From Delphinus delphis (lineage: Eukaryota; Chordata; Mammalia; Artiodactyla; Delphinidae), in NCBI RefSeq assembly GCF_949987515.2, contig NC_082684.1, positions 48,946,006 through 49,010,005 on the forward strand: a DNA stretch of 64,000 bases. Direction: 5' to 3'. Position 1 is the first letter of the stretch, and each line of letters starts with the position of its first letter. The position numbers were made by a program, and so were the translations under genes. The notes under the pieces were generated by a model. The model did no database searches and had not been told where the DNA came from. It was given only the letters and a program-made list of their open reading frames with translations. Positions 47,801 to 59,179 of the stretch are shown piece after piece.

Positions 47801-47869
47801 TCCCACTTCCTCCTCTTGCTTGCTGTGAGCTGCTTACTTCTTTCCCTCTCCTTCCATTTCAGGGCTCAC

Positions 47870-48495
47870 GGGAGCCCTTTCCTCTTCTCTTGGGCTACCG
47901 ACACCAATGTGACTACAATCCCCTTTTCCCCTTTGTTCCAAGACCCTTTGGGGGCCGTCTGTTCCTTCCTTCCCCTTACTCCCTCATTCTCTCGGCCCCC
48001 TTCCCCACAGAGTCTGCCTTCTCAGCCTGAACTTGGTCTGCTGTTGTTTTGGGGGGTCCCCAGCCCCTGGCTAGGCTCTGCCCCTGAGGTCCAGCCCCAG
48101 CCTCCACGGCACCTCCTGATTTACCGTGGCCCCTATCAAGGCAGCGAGCTGAGAGCTTGCAGCTTCCTGCTGCAGCATTTTTCTCTGTGGCCAACATTCC
48201 CGATGCTTCATTTCTCCAAGGTTCCACTACCACTGAGATCTCGCTTAACCCACGTGCTCAGAAAAGAATGGCCCTGATAAGTATTCTTGTGGGGCATAGG
48301 AGCTAAACCAAGTCCTGCAATGCTACCCGTGGCCTAACAGTGAAGCCATATTCCCTGAAAGATTCTCAGTGGTGGGGAGTAGCAAGGTAGAGCTGAACAC
48401 TGGATCTTCTCACCCCAGAAACAGAGCCCTCTCCCCCTCCACCCCACACTCGCAGGGCTAAAAGAACCCTCGTCATCTTCTTGTCCTTTCCCTTC
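47870..48495. other. GC-moderate unique interval
   Basis: No repeat recognised. A 153-codon + strand frame (47816-48277) has no known domain and a composition typical of pyrimidine-rich non-coding DNA. A good-looking + strand acceptor (ctctccttccatttcag at about 47846-47862) is present but has no supporting exon evidence. Confidence 0.35.
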
Positions 48496-48499
48496 ACTT

Positions 48500-48755
48500 T
48501 AGGAGGTGGTGCAGTGTTAGGAATAAGGGTAGAGACTGAAGGCCAATCTGCCCACCAGTATTTGCGTCCCAGCGGTCATTACGGATTTATGAACTTGGGC
48601 AAATTAACTTCTACATGCCTCGATTTCCTCATCTGCAAAATGGAGGCGATTATAGTCATACCCCATAGCAGAACTCTGAGGATGAAATGAAATGGCGCAC
48701 AAAATGATAATAATCATTCCTGAAACACAGGATTCGTTCGATACATATTAGCTCC
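48500..48755 (+). mobile_element. MIR SINE
   Basis: acttgggcaaattaacttct, cctcgatttcctcatctgca, aatggaggcgattatagtca and gaggatgaaatgaaatggcg in MIR order. Confidence 0.88.
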
Positions 48756-48756
48756 T

Positions 48757-48890
48757 ATTATTTTTAGAGGACATCGACGCTCAGAGACGGTGAGTGACTC
48801 TCGCAGTCAGCAGCCAAAGCAGGACCAGTACTTGGTTTCCCGATTCCCCACAGTAGGATATTCACCACTAAACCTCAATGCTCTCGGGAC
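48757..48890 (-). mobile_element. MIR SINE fragment, opposite orientation to its neighbour
   Basis: agaggacatcgacgctcaga, acggtgagtgactctcgcag and ttcaccactaaacctcaatg match a reverse-oriented MIR directly abutting the forward copy. Confidence 0.65.
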
Positions 48891-49357
48891 TCTGAACTTA
48901 TTCAGCCTGTGAGTCATTCTTCCCCACTATGAACACAAGGTGCTTTGGGGCAGCTACAGATTAAACCCAGGCTGAGGGTGGGGCTGGGGGAATCCTTCTT
49001 GTGACCAGGCAACACCATTAAGAAACCTCTCCTCAAGAATCAGTGCCTGGAAAGCTGATCTTCCTGGGCAACAGTTAATTCCCAGCTCTATTTTTTAATC
49101 CAGGCTTGCCTTACCCCTCCAGCAAGTAAACTAACAAGAAATGTTGGAAATCTAAGGCAGATGCAGGATAACTCTATCGTCAGGGAAGTCACCAGGTGAG
49201 CCTTCCTAACCCACCTTGAGGACTACATCACATTAGCCTGGAAGGTACAGAATTTAATTTCTATGGAATGTTCTGAGACAGTCCCCAGGATACTCTTTGT
49301 TTCGATTTGATGTTCCATAAACAGAGCTTGCTTATTTCTTCCTAGAAATCTTTTATC
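48891..49357. other. unassigned interval
   Basis: No exon, RNA gene or clear repeat recognised. Confidence 0.35.
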
Positions 49358-49370
49358 AAAAAGGACCCTG

Positions 49371-49717
49371 GGGGCTTCCCTGGTGGCGCAGTGGTTAAGA
49401 ATCCTCCTGCCAATGCAGGGGACACGGGTTCGAGCCCTGGCCCAGGAAGATCCCACATACCGCGGAGTAACTAAGCCCGTGCGCCACAACTACTGAGTCT
49501 GCGCTCTACAGCCCGTGAGCTACAACTACTGAGCCCGCATGCCACAACTACTGAAGCCTGCGCACCTAGAGCCCGTGCTCCGCAGCGAGAGAAGCCACCG
49601 CAATGAGAAGCCTGTGCACCGTAACCAAGAGTAGCCCCCGCTCGCCACAACTAGAGAAAGCCCGCGCGCAGCAAAGACCCAACACAGACAAAAATAAATA
49701 AATAAAATAAATTTTAA
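49371..49717 (+). mobile_element. CHR-type SINE, long subtype
   Basis: Head ggggcttccctggtggcgca, B box GGTTCGAGCCC, repeated cacaactactgagcc units, AAAT-type tail. The target-site duplication aaaaaggaccctg is perfect (49358-49370 / 49718-49730), so this long-type copy is fairly young. Confidence 0.97.
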
Positions 49718-49730
49718 AAAAAGGACCCTG

Positions 49731-50263
49731 ATGTTAACTCACTAACATCAAAAAATTACAAAGTGGATTGATTCAAGATTTAAAATGAGAAGCTACTTTT
49801 GAACCACCAGTAAATAGAACTGTAGTCATGAAAGAGGATTGGATAACGTTCCCACAACCTCCTACAACCCAATGAAGATCAGACATTCTCCAAAGATCAG
49901 ACATTCCTCCAAATCAGGAATCTCGGTGCCAAAGGTTACTGGAAGCTTTTAAATGAACATTTAAATATATATGAAATCAAGTCTAAGAAAAATGAGAAGC
50001 GCAATTATGAATGGTTGGAAAGATTTTGGAAACAAATCTTTGGTTAATTTTAAACTAGTGGCAGATTCTGGCATGAACTCTGGATTCAAACAGGTCCTTT
50101 CTGTTGTTTAAATCCTCTCTCCCTCCCTTCTCTCTCCCTCAACCATCAGAGAGGGGCTGGTACTTATCTTTATGTCTACACAGGGAAATCTCTTTCAGAC
50201 ACTAAAATCTCTAGGAATTTGGTCTGCTGCCTTCTGATCTGTTCTTCCATATCTGGCCCTTAT
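49731..50263. other. unassigned interval with a small tandem duplication
   Basis: The unit aagatcagacattc occurs twice in tandem at 49875-49906. No exon or transposon recognised. Confidence 0.4.
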
Positions 50264-50278
50264 AAAACTCTCAGTAGG

Positions 50279-50476
50279 GGCTTCCCTGGCGGCGCAGTGA
50301 TTGAGAGTCCGCCTGCCGATGCAGGGGACATGGGTTCGTGCCCCAGTGCGGGAAGATCCCACGTGCCGCGGAGCGGCTGAGCCCGTGAGCCATGGCCTCT
50401 GAGCCTGCGCGTCCGCAGCCTGTGCTCCGCAACGGGAGAGGCCACGACAGTGAGAGGCCCGTGTACCGCAAAAAAA
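50279..50476 (+). mobile_element. CHR-type SINE, short subtype
   Basis: Head ggcttccctggcggcgcagt, B box GGTTCGTGCCC, short A tail. The 15-bp target-site duplication aaaactctcagtagg is perfect (50264-50278 / 50477-50491). Confidence 0.97.
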
Positions 50477-50491
50477 AAAACTCTCAGTAGG

Positions 50492-50977
50492 TTAACCTGC
50501 CCATTGCTGGGAAATGTCAACCAACCTCTCTTCAAAGCTAAAAGTTAGATTTTAAAGTGTCCATTTCTTAGGAGATATAATTACATCTCACCATGAACCG
50601 TTCATGCCATCAGTAACTAAACATGAGCCTATACATAAAATAGAAGCCTGTAAAATGCTCCAACAGTCATCAGTGGCCCTGTTTGTAGGCACTGATACCT
50701 GTACTTCTTACATCTCCCTGGCAGAGGAGGTCGATGGTAATAGGGAGGCCAGGATTTTGGTCTGTTATCTCTCCTGCGTTATTGAGCATCCTAGCTGGAT
50801 GTTCCTTGGAGTTCTTTGATATCAACAGTCCCCAAATTATACATATTGACTTATCCAAAGCTTGTTCTCCTGTTTTCTGAATTTTATTGAGTGAGGAATA
50901 CAGCAAACCAGTTGCCTAGAGCAGGAATATAAGAATATCAGAATCATCTGTCTTTGTTACCCCATGTCTGATTTAAA
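50492..50977. other. unassigned interval
   Basis: No exon, RNA gene or clear repeat recognised. Confidence 0.35.
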
Positions 50978-50989
50978 GTTCCTCGTCCA

Positions 50990-51194
50990 TGGGGCTTCCC
51001 TGGTGGCGCAGTGGTTGAGAGTCCGCCTGCCGATGCAGGGGACACGGGTTCGTGCCCTAGTCTGGGAAGATCCCACATGCCGTGGAGCGGCTGGGCCCGT
51101 GAGCCATGGCCGCTGGGCCTGCACATCCGGAGCCTGTGCTCCGCAACGGGAGAGGCCACAGCAGTGAGAGGCCCACGTGCCGCAAAAAAAAAAA
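50990..51194 (+). mobile_element. CHR-type SINE, short subtype
   Basis: Head ggggcttccctggtggcgca, B box GGTTCGTGCCC, A tail interrupted only at its end. Target-site duplication gttcctcgtcc (50978-50988) / gttcctcatcc (51196-51206), one mismatch. Confidence 0.95.
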
Positions 51195-51239
51195 TGTTCC
51201 TCATCCTTCATACCCGCCATGAAATTATCTCTTCCACCA

Positions 51240-51935
51240 AACTCTTCCTGTCTATTACCGTGGCCATGGTCTTATTCCAACAATACTTTGGTTTTCCCTA
51301 GATGACTGCAATACTTTCTACTTTGTCCTCCTACCTCAGTCTCTCTTCTAAGCCATGCCCACTAGAAGTTCATCTCTAAAATGAAGAGGTGAGCAAATCA
51401 CTGCCCTGCTATAATTTTTCAGAATCTCCCTTCCTCATTGCTTGCAGGATACAAGTCTTAATTCCTTTGCATGGCATACAAGGCCTTCTGTAACACCACC
51501 CACCTACATCCTAAACTTCTTAGCTAACCTGTTGCAACCCTACATCCACCCGTTCTACACCCACCTTCATGGTGTCTCCTGGGGCCATGCTCTTTTCTCC
51601 TCTGCATCTTGGCATATGCTCTTCCTTTTGCCAGAAACGCCCTTATTCTTTCCTCCATTTTTCTGCTGGTGACCCCCACTTATCCCTTCAGACTCAGCTT
51701 CTCTCAAAAGCCTCCCCTGACCATGCAAACAGAGGCAGGTCTTCCTTGCCCCATGAGTGCACAGTGCCTTGCCTCTGTCTCCATAGAGGCACTAACTGCA
51801 GTGTTTTAACAAGTTGTTAATATGTCCACCTCACTCATCAGTATCAGCCCTTAAGGCCAGGGCCAGGTTCCATTCATCTTTACTTGTCACATAGCAGGCG
51901 CTTAACAGAAGTTTGTGTAATGAAAAAGCATCATT
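51240..51935 (+). mobile_element. L2 LINE 3' region, long fragment
   Basis: Nearly 700 bp in L2 order: ttgcaggatacaagtcttaa, catggcatacaaggccttct, ggcatatgctcttccttttg, acttatcccttcagactcag and ctcaaaagcctcccctgacc. It ends gtcacatagcaggcgcttaa. Ancient LINE; no open ORF. Confidence 0.9.
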
Positions 51936-52309
51936 GGCAGAAATTCCAAAACTGCTGTTGTTTTCCTTTGGATGCCTGGGGAAGGGAAAAAAAGGAAGTT
52001 TCTGATATGAGAAGTTGGTCATGGGGTAAGGAACAATGATCCCTCTATTTTTTTTTTTTTTTTTCAAATCGTCTGCAGAAAGTCATGGTACATACATACC
52101 AAATTCTGAATATTTGTTCTCTAGGTAACCCTAAACAATCCTGGGGCAACTCCTGGTTTCATTTCTGCACTGAATTGCTTATAAAGAAGCACAGTCTGGC
52201 AACAAAAAGTTATTTCGAAAATAAATTTTTAAAAGAAACAGGAAAAAACAAAAAAAGGAAAGAAAGCTATTTACTTGCATTTCCAGATGCAAGGAGACTT
52301 AAAGTACAC

Positions 52310-52765
52310 TAATTTATAAGCCAGAGACTAATCCATAAGCCAGAAACTAATTAATAAGCAGAAACCCTTTTCACATCCCCTCGGGTTTTTGCCACCCCAC
52401 AATTCTCGGGTTTTTGCCACCTCACAGCTGTCCCAGAACCTCTCATGCCAAATCCCCAGACTCTTCCTCTAATCTTGTTAAATACTGTTCCTCCCTCTGT
52501 CCTCCCCCCTTGCCTTGCTCAGCTATTTCTTTACTGTTTTGATTGACTTGCCTTCTCTGGCTAAGCCCTCCCTGCTTTTCCGCCCACATCTCAGTATGGA
52601 GTATGGGTCTCTCTCTCCCCTTCCTTATTCTATTGTCTCCGAGCCAGCAACTAACCAGCACTGCGGCTCCTTGAGGGCATGTGTGGGCTGCGCTGGAGAC
52701 AGAATGGTGAAATGAGAATAAGAAGGTGAATTCGTATATTAATAAATCCTGTCCACTCATATGCA
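52310..52765 (+). mobile_element. candidate LTR with tandemly repeated U3-like units
   Basis: Two sets of short tandem repeats: taagccag-containing units at about 52316-52365 and ctcgggtttttgccacc twice at about 52380-52422. They are followed by pyrimidine-rich sequence and an aataaa (about 52741). This architecture suits a retroviral LTR, but I cannot match a family or define TG...CA ends. Low certainty. Confidence 0.3.
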
Positions 52766-52829
52766 CGAATGATACATTTAATGGCTTGCTTAACTGTTGT
52801 GCCAAATAGTCATCAAGAATAAATAAATG

Positions 52830-53234
52830 GAGGCTTTCCTGGTGGCACAGTGGTTAAGAATCCACCTGCCGATGCAGGGGACATGGGTTCGAGCCCTGGT
52901 CCGGGAAGATCCCACATGCCGTGGAGCAACTAAGCCTGTGCGCCACAACTACCGAGCCTGCGCTCTAGAGCCTGCAAGCCACAACTACTGAGCCCGTGTG
53001 CCACAACTACTGAGCCTGCACTCTAGAGCCCGCATGCCATGACTACTGAAGCCACAACTACTGAAGCCCATGTGCCTAGAGCCCGTGCTCTGCAACAAGA
53101 GAAGCCACCTCAATGAAAAGCCCGCGCACCGCAACGAAGAGCAGCCCTCACTCATTGCAAATAGAGAAAGCCCGTGCAGTAACAAAGACCCAACACAGCC
53201 AAAAATAAAATAAATTTAATAAATTTTTAAAAAG
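52830..53234 (+). mobile_element. CHR-type SINE, long subtype, with internal duplication
   Basis: At 405 nt it is the longest copy in the window. The extra length comes from an additional cycle of the cacaactactgag / gcactctagagcccgc unit around 52980-53065. B box GGTTCGAGCCC. The target-site duplication gaataaataaatg is perfect (52817-52829 / 53235-53247). Confidence 0.96.
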
Positions 53235-53247
53235 GAATAAATAAATG

Positions 53248-54909
53248 AATCATTGAGCTGTTATCTTATCACAGAAAATCCAGAATTCCAGGCATTTCTT
53301 GGATCAACTAAAAGGAATGGAAGTCTCTTTAAAGACTTCTTTTGAAAAAGAGGCATAGTCATGATCTGATCTCTGTGTCAGCACGATCATTCCCTCCCCC
53401 GAGACATCTGAGCCTACCCCCAGCTGTTAGAGAGCCAAGGAGACTGAATCATATTTGGTTTAAAGAGACTCAGGGGTCAGGGTGGGTAGAACTAATCCTT
53501 CTTGAGAGAGAGAGAGAGAGAGAGAGTGCCGCTGACTCTCACAAATGGGAAATGTCAGTCTCTGCTGCATAGCTCAGCACAAAAGTTAATAGGACAAGGG
53601 GTTTGCCAAGCCATGGCCACCTCTTCCTCCAGAGAAGCATGAGTTCTCCTTTCCCTTTGCCTGGGCGGGGCTAACTAGGGGGCTAACTGGATAGTGTGAA
53701 GTTCCCCAGATTCTTCCCTCACATTGCCTGAAATGTCACCACGACTGAACTCATTTGGGTTGTTAACCCAAGTGTATATATGTTTGTACTACATACATAA
53801 AGCCCTGGGGAGGTTGCCAATGATCAATGAGTTCAAGAAATTTGCTTTCCTAACAAATACAAGAGTTGATGGGAAGGGAAGGAGGGAGGGTGTGGGCTCA
53901 GAGACAAAGGGTAGATGGAAGCCGAGGGGTGCTGGAGGAGGGCTAATCATGAAGCGGGAGGTCTTGGTGAAGAGACACCGGGTATGGAGGGACACAGAAA
54001 GGATGCACACAGGAGCTGGGGAAGGCAGTTGAATCAGAGCTGGAGACAGGCAAGAAAGAGCCATAGAGGCCTGGCTGTGGATCCAAACAGCTGTGCACAG
54101 GGAGGGTTTGGCCAGCTTAAGTAGGAACAAAGGCCAGACACTCCCTGAGTGGACACTGCCTGCTTCATATCTGAAGTTCTGGTCTTCCCAGAAAATGTTT
54201 CAAACCCTCCACCAGTGGAAGGTAGGGCTGGACTGTCCACTAGGGTAATGAAAGAGTTTAAACCAAGTGCATTCTTACCATAAAAACAAAGAGTAATTCT
54301 GCAAAATACAACTTGTCCCCTCTAAAAGTCTCAGAAGATGCATACAGAAAAGCAGGGACAACAGGAAACAAGCAACAAGATCAAGAAGAGGGAGTCAGCA
54401 ATGAAGTTTGGCAGAGGCTAGAGAACACTGTACACAAGCAAAGTCTGGGAAAAGCAATCCTTTGAAAAGAACGTCAGAATTAAAGGATACGAATCAGTGA
54501 GATTAACATCACAGGAGTAAATCATTTTGAAATGTCTTGAAAGAAAAGCTATACGATAATAACTCCAGTAATTGGCAGGCAAGGCAGAAAGGCAAGATTT
54601 GATTTCCTCTGCCAAATACATTCCCAGAAAGGGTGATCTATTTTGATGGTAAATAAGGTGGCAAAAGGCTGGGCAATAAAAGATGTTTGGGGACCTTCTG
54701 TCATCGTGTCTTTGGTGATTTCCCTACTGTAAAGAATATTCATACGTTTGCTTATGACCTTGATCTCCCCAGCTCTAGTTTTCTCATAAGTCTTAAGTTT
54801 CTCGCTTTGGATTTTCCTGTGATAGAATTTCAGAAACAGAACCATAGGCGCTGGGGAGGGAATTGTGATGTTGAGTGTTGGGTGGTGAATCTGTCTCTAC
54901 TCCCAAGTC
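53248..54909. other. unassigned interval with a GA microsatellite
   Basis: A (GA)n tract occurs at about 53504-53526. Purine-rich sequence at 53870-54060. No exon or clear transposon recognised. Confidence 0.4.
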
Positions 54910-55005
54910 CGCTGGAGTCTAACTAGACTGAGCGCTGTCTGAGGGCAGGGCTGTATCTCTGGTCTCTGTATGCTGTGTGTGCTCAGTACATGTTTGTTAA
55001 CTTTA
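54910..55005 (+). mobile_element. L2 3' end fragment
   Basis: tgtctgagggcagggctgta and gtgctcagtacatgtttgtt match the L2 3' end. Confidence 0.75.
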
Positions 55006-55640
55006 GGGGAATCTGAACCATGAGGTCCCGTGGAAGAAAGTTACGAGTACTACTGACCACTTTGAAGATACAAGAGCATACATTTTACAGAATTTTAAGA
55101 GAAGGAGCAAACAAACCACCAAGGCTGCTTAAAATATGACCCAAAATGTTTTAGGAAATGAGAAGGAAATTAGGAAATTCAGAAAATGAGAAGAGAAGGA
55201 AAATGTGCTATTGATGCTGAAACAGGAAATATCTTGAAATGACAACCAAGTAAGAATATTAAACCGAGAGGCAAAATCTGTTATTTACTTAGATGGTAAT
55301 GAAAGCCCAGTATATGTAGAAAGCTCCTGTGAAGGTTTGTCAGTTGATGGCTCTCCTCACAATCTGTAAACTTGGAAAGTGCATTTTCAGTTATGTGAAA
55401 TATTTGCTATAACTTCCCATGAAATGTTACAAAAATGATTCAAGTTACTTTTGTAAGAAGTTATTCAACATTCTTTAAGTATTACTTGTATGATTACACA
55501 GGGTAATTTCAGCAGAGAAGATTCGCCGGTGTATAGTAAATGTGAAAATCTCAAATGACTGATTTGGCAAACGTCGTCAATAAATAAGATTTCTTAGCAA
55601 ATTGCTACTTTCACTTGTACAGTTTTCTCAAAGGAAATGG
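55006..55640. other. unassigned interval
   Basis: No exon, RNA gene or clear repeat recognised. Confidence 0.35.
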
Positions 55641-55644
55641 CTGG

Positions 55645-55875
55645 GTTAGTTGTTACCCCTGCTCCTCCACAAATCACCTATTGCTTATCCTGATTATAGC
55701 TCTTATCACACTGTATTGTCCTTGTGTGTTTCCCTTTCTCCATCCTCTACCACCTGTGGAATTCTAGAACACATAGGTCATGTCCTACTCAATGCTGTAT
55801 CTCTGGTACAGTGTGCAGTGGACAGCACATAGTAGGTGTGCAATAAATATTTGTTGCATGTATGAATGAAGGCAA
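55645..55875 (+). mobile_element. L2 3' end
   Basis: tagctcttatcacactgtat, ggaattctagaacacatagg and cacatagtaggtgtgcaata, then aatatttgttgcatgtatga, in L2 order. Confidence 0.88.
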
Positions 55876-57398
55876 AAGCATTTCAAGTGAGGTACAGAGA
55901 TTAATTTTAGGAGGAAGATTATAAACCAAACATCTGTAGATTTATTTATAATTTTAAAAAATTACATCCTACAGTATCACGTTAGGAAGCAAGTCTGTCA
56001 TTAGTTATACATTGTCATTAATGGCTTTGTTTTCAAATGAAAAGAATGGGTTACTTGCTCAAGACCAGTGATTGTCACTGATTCTTTCCCAGCTCAAAAT
56101 ACTGAAATTCACCCAGACCACAGCCAAGCCATTTGATTGTTATTAAATATTAACAGACATTCCCCCTAACTCCCCACCACCAAATTTTTGCATCTAGAAA
56201 GTCGAGTTATACTAGCTGAAAACTGACAGCATAAATATGACTTAAAAACAAAATCCATTTAAACACACTTGGTGCTCCGATATAAGCATGGGAAACTACA
56301 TGACCTGAATCCTTACTTAAGGATTACATACATCAATGGTTTTATACCTGAAGAAGGTGGCAACAATAACCTCAAATAATGCAGTCAAGAGGGAAAAAAG
56401 TTGTACTTGCCCATAACTGAGAGGACACCACTAGAGAAAAATAAGATTTCAAGGAAGAAACTAAAGTGTTCAGAATGACTGGATTTGCTTAATCGTTAGT
56501 GAGACAGACTCCCATTTTATTCTGTAATAATAGTCCAGGGAAATTCTTCAAAGACCCGCCACTTACAACAATCATCAGATGGGAAAAGAAAAACACCTTT
56601 CTACCCCTAAATTTCTAGGAAGATAACTGTGTGCTCAACTTGATTAGCCAGGGTCTTGATGGTGCCTGATACGTAGTAAGCACTCACTAAATCTTTGTTA
56701 AATGAAGGAGTGAACGTTACAAGAATTACTCATTATTCACATTTATGATACATGTAAATGATGAAGGTTATGAAGTAGCACCACACTCTAACCAACTGAG
56801 CTGATGGCCAGGATTAGGTTAGTATTAACAAAAGATAAAAGCCGCTGGCTCCAGTACGGATGGTGAAACTAGGTGTACCACATTACAAAAAGCAGTTACA
56901 ATGACTGCTTCTGTGCAGATGTTGTGTGGAATGATAGGTATGCACACGGGGCATCAAGTCATGTCATCTCACTACTCTGACAACCAGCTTGTCTCTTCCA
57001 CTCCGAGGGAAGCTGCTTCATAACATAAGGGATCAGTTTCTCCCACTTTGTATCTGGAAAGGTGTTAATGATGCACCCTCTAGGGCTGCTGGAGGAGAAA
57101 AGGCATCCTCCGCCCACTCTAGATTCGGGTACAGATGCTCCTGGGGCAGCCTTCTTCTTCTCACGGTCAGTCAATAGGGAGGACATCGTGAACGTGGGCT
57201 CCACGAGCAATGTTCTCTGCTTGCAATCTGTTCTCTTCTGACCCTCAGTAACCAGAGGTCAGCAATCTCTTTAGCCTCACAGGTGCCACAGAAGTCCCCC
57301 CAGTTGCCCTTGGCAGGTTTTAGGAAAAAATAGAAGAGGGGAAATAAGGGGGAAGATTAAAAGGGAAGGGTTCATTTTTCTCATGAAAGCCATTGTTT
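55876..57398. other. mostly unassigned interval with a small L2 trace
   Basis: A short L2 3' end (tacgtagtaagcactcacta, about 56650-56715) is visible. Otherwise no exon or transposon recognised. Confidence 0.4.
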
Positions 57399-57413
57399 TA
57401 AATAAGACCTCTG

Positions 57414-57764
57414 GGGACTTCCCTGGTGGTGCAGTGGTTAAGAATCCGCCTGCCAATGCAGGTTTGAGCCCTGGTCGGGGAAGATCCCACATGCCGCGGA
57501 GCAACGAAGCCCGTGCACCAGAACTACTGAGCCTGTGCTCTACAACCCGCGAGCCACAACTACTGAGCCCATGTGCCACAACTACTGAAGCCCACATGCC
57601 TAGAGCCTGTGCTTCGCAACAAGAGAGGCCACCATAGTGAGAAGCCTGCGCACTGCAGCAAAGAGTAGCCCCCGCTCACCACAACTGGAGAAAGCCCGCG
57701 CACAGCGACAAAGACCCAACACAGCCAAAAATAAATAAATTAAATAAATCAATTTATAAAAAAT
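57414..57764 (+). mobile_element. CHR-type SINE, long subtype, deletion beside the B box
   Basis: Typical head and body, but the segment between atgcagg and the B box is shortened (atgcaggtttgagccctgg), about 9 nt missing relative to other copies. Target-site duplication aaataagacctctg is perfect (57400-57413 / 57765-57778). Confidence 0.96.
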
Positions 57765-57778
57765 AAATAAGACCTCTG

Positions 57779-58290
57779 AAAACAGAACTCAACTGAGAGC
57801 CAAATAAACAAGAGGCAATGTAACTTACTTTATTTTAAGAGGATAAAAATGAGAACTTGACCTTAAAATGAAGGGAAAAATACCACCACCACCATATGAA
57901 GTGGAAGAAAAGACCAAGAGACAACTGTGTTGCTTGTAAAACTCCCAGAGGCAAATTCTAATTCACTGAGTAGTAGTATTCTTTTGGGGGAAAAATAAAC
58001 TTTCAGTTTAAAAAAGTGGGGATATCACTGGATTGGTCATTTAAAAGCATTTACTTTTTATCTAAAATTGGGTATAATTTATACAGTCAGCTACACAATT
58101 ATTTATTGGAAGCTTATTAGGTGCTAGCGGAAAACAAAATAGTTGAAGGCTCTTATCTGAAGGAGTTTATATGATGGTAGGGGAATCAAAAATAAAATAG
58201 TTAACAAATAGATACTTGTTATGTCAAGCAGCATTAAGTCTTGAGAAGAAAAATAAAGGAGAACAGAGTGGCATACAATATTTTAAGTAG
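57779..58290. other. unassigned interval
   Basis: No exon or clear repeat recognised. Confidence 0.35.
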
Positions 58291-59135
58291 GATGGTCAGG
58301 AAGGCTACCTGTTACTCCCTGATTTCCACCTTTTGCCCACTCTTTTCAATTAATTCTCCACCCTCTTTGGTTTGCTCTGGGCCTGATGGTATCTCCAAGA
58401 TGGCCTCCAATCATTCTTGCCTTCTGCTATTCACAGCTTGTGTGGTCTCATCCCCTAGATGGATCTATATGACTAGTAGAATGCAGCCAAGGTGACAGTG
58501 TGTGATTTCCAAGGCTGGTTCATAAAAGACCCTATAGCTTCCACCTGGGTTCTTGGATCACTCACTCTGGGGGGAAGCCGGGTACCATGTTGTATGGACA
58601 CTCACGTAGCCCTGTGGAGGCCCACCTGGGGGCAGGATTTTAGGCCTCCTACCAAAAACCAGCAACAGCTTGCCAACCATGTTAAGTGAGCCACCTTGGA
58701 AATGAGTCTTCCACCCCTTCAAAAACACTGACATCTTGACTGCTATCTTATGCGAGACCTGGGGCTGGAAATGTCAAGATAAGCTGCTTCCGAATTCCTG
58801 ACCCACAGAAACTGTAAGAGATAATAAATGTTTATTGTTTCAAGCCGCTGTTTTTTGTTTTGTTTTGTTTTTGTTTTTTTGTTTTGTTTTGCAGTATGCG
58901 GGCCTCTCACTGTTGTGGCCTCTCCCGTTGCGGAGCACAGGCTCCGGACGCGCAGGCTCAGTGGCCATGGCTCACGGGCCCAGCCACTCCGTGGCATGTG
59001 GGATCCTCCTGGACTGGGGCACGAACCCGTGTCCCCTGCATCGGCAGGCAGACTCTCAACCACTGCGCCACCAGGGAAGTCCCAAGCCGTTGTGTTTTGG
59101 GGTAATTTGTGATGCAACAATAGAGAACGTGTACA
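58290..59135 (+). mobile_element. MaLR-like LTR interrupted by a SINE
   Basis: ctgtgtggtctcatccccta, atgtcaagataagctgcttc and gaaactgtaagagataataa, then tttattgtttcaagccgctg and, after the SINE, ttttggggtaatttgtgatg. This is the characteristic terminal order of a MaLR-type LTR. Confidence 0.65.
58852..59082 (-). mobile_element. CHR-type SINE, short subtype, nested in an LTR
   Basis: Head at the right (gcgccaccagggaagtcc). The tail reads as a TTTTG-rich repeat at the left, an (AAAAC)n tail like the copy at 26514. Target-site duplication caagccgctgt (58841-58851) / caagccgttgt (59083-59093). Confidence 0.95.
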
Positions 59136-59179
59136 GTACTCAACTGCCTTGGACTCGGGTTTCCAGCTGTGTTTGGCCA

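Noticed and set aside
47466..47828. Overlapping frames across the CpG-rich block (120 and 124 codons on opposite strands)
   Set aside because: GC-rich sequence has few stops, so long frames on both strands are expected there. Neither begins with a convincing start context or shows a domain.
47846..47862. Plus-strand splice acceptor-like sequence considered as evidence for a rightward gene
   Set aside because: Pyrimidine-rich tracts ending in CAG are common in this region, and no coding exon or matching donor follows.
47816..48277. 153-codon plus-strand open frame next to the CpG-rich block
   Set aside because: Composition reflects pyrimidine-rich non-coding DNA (many Ser, Leu, Pro). No recognisable domain, and no conservation evidence available.
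218..59082. Repeated heads of the SINEs considered as tRNA genes
   Set aside because: They retain the A and B boxes but not a complete cloverleaf, and they have SINE bodies, A tails and target-site duplications.
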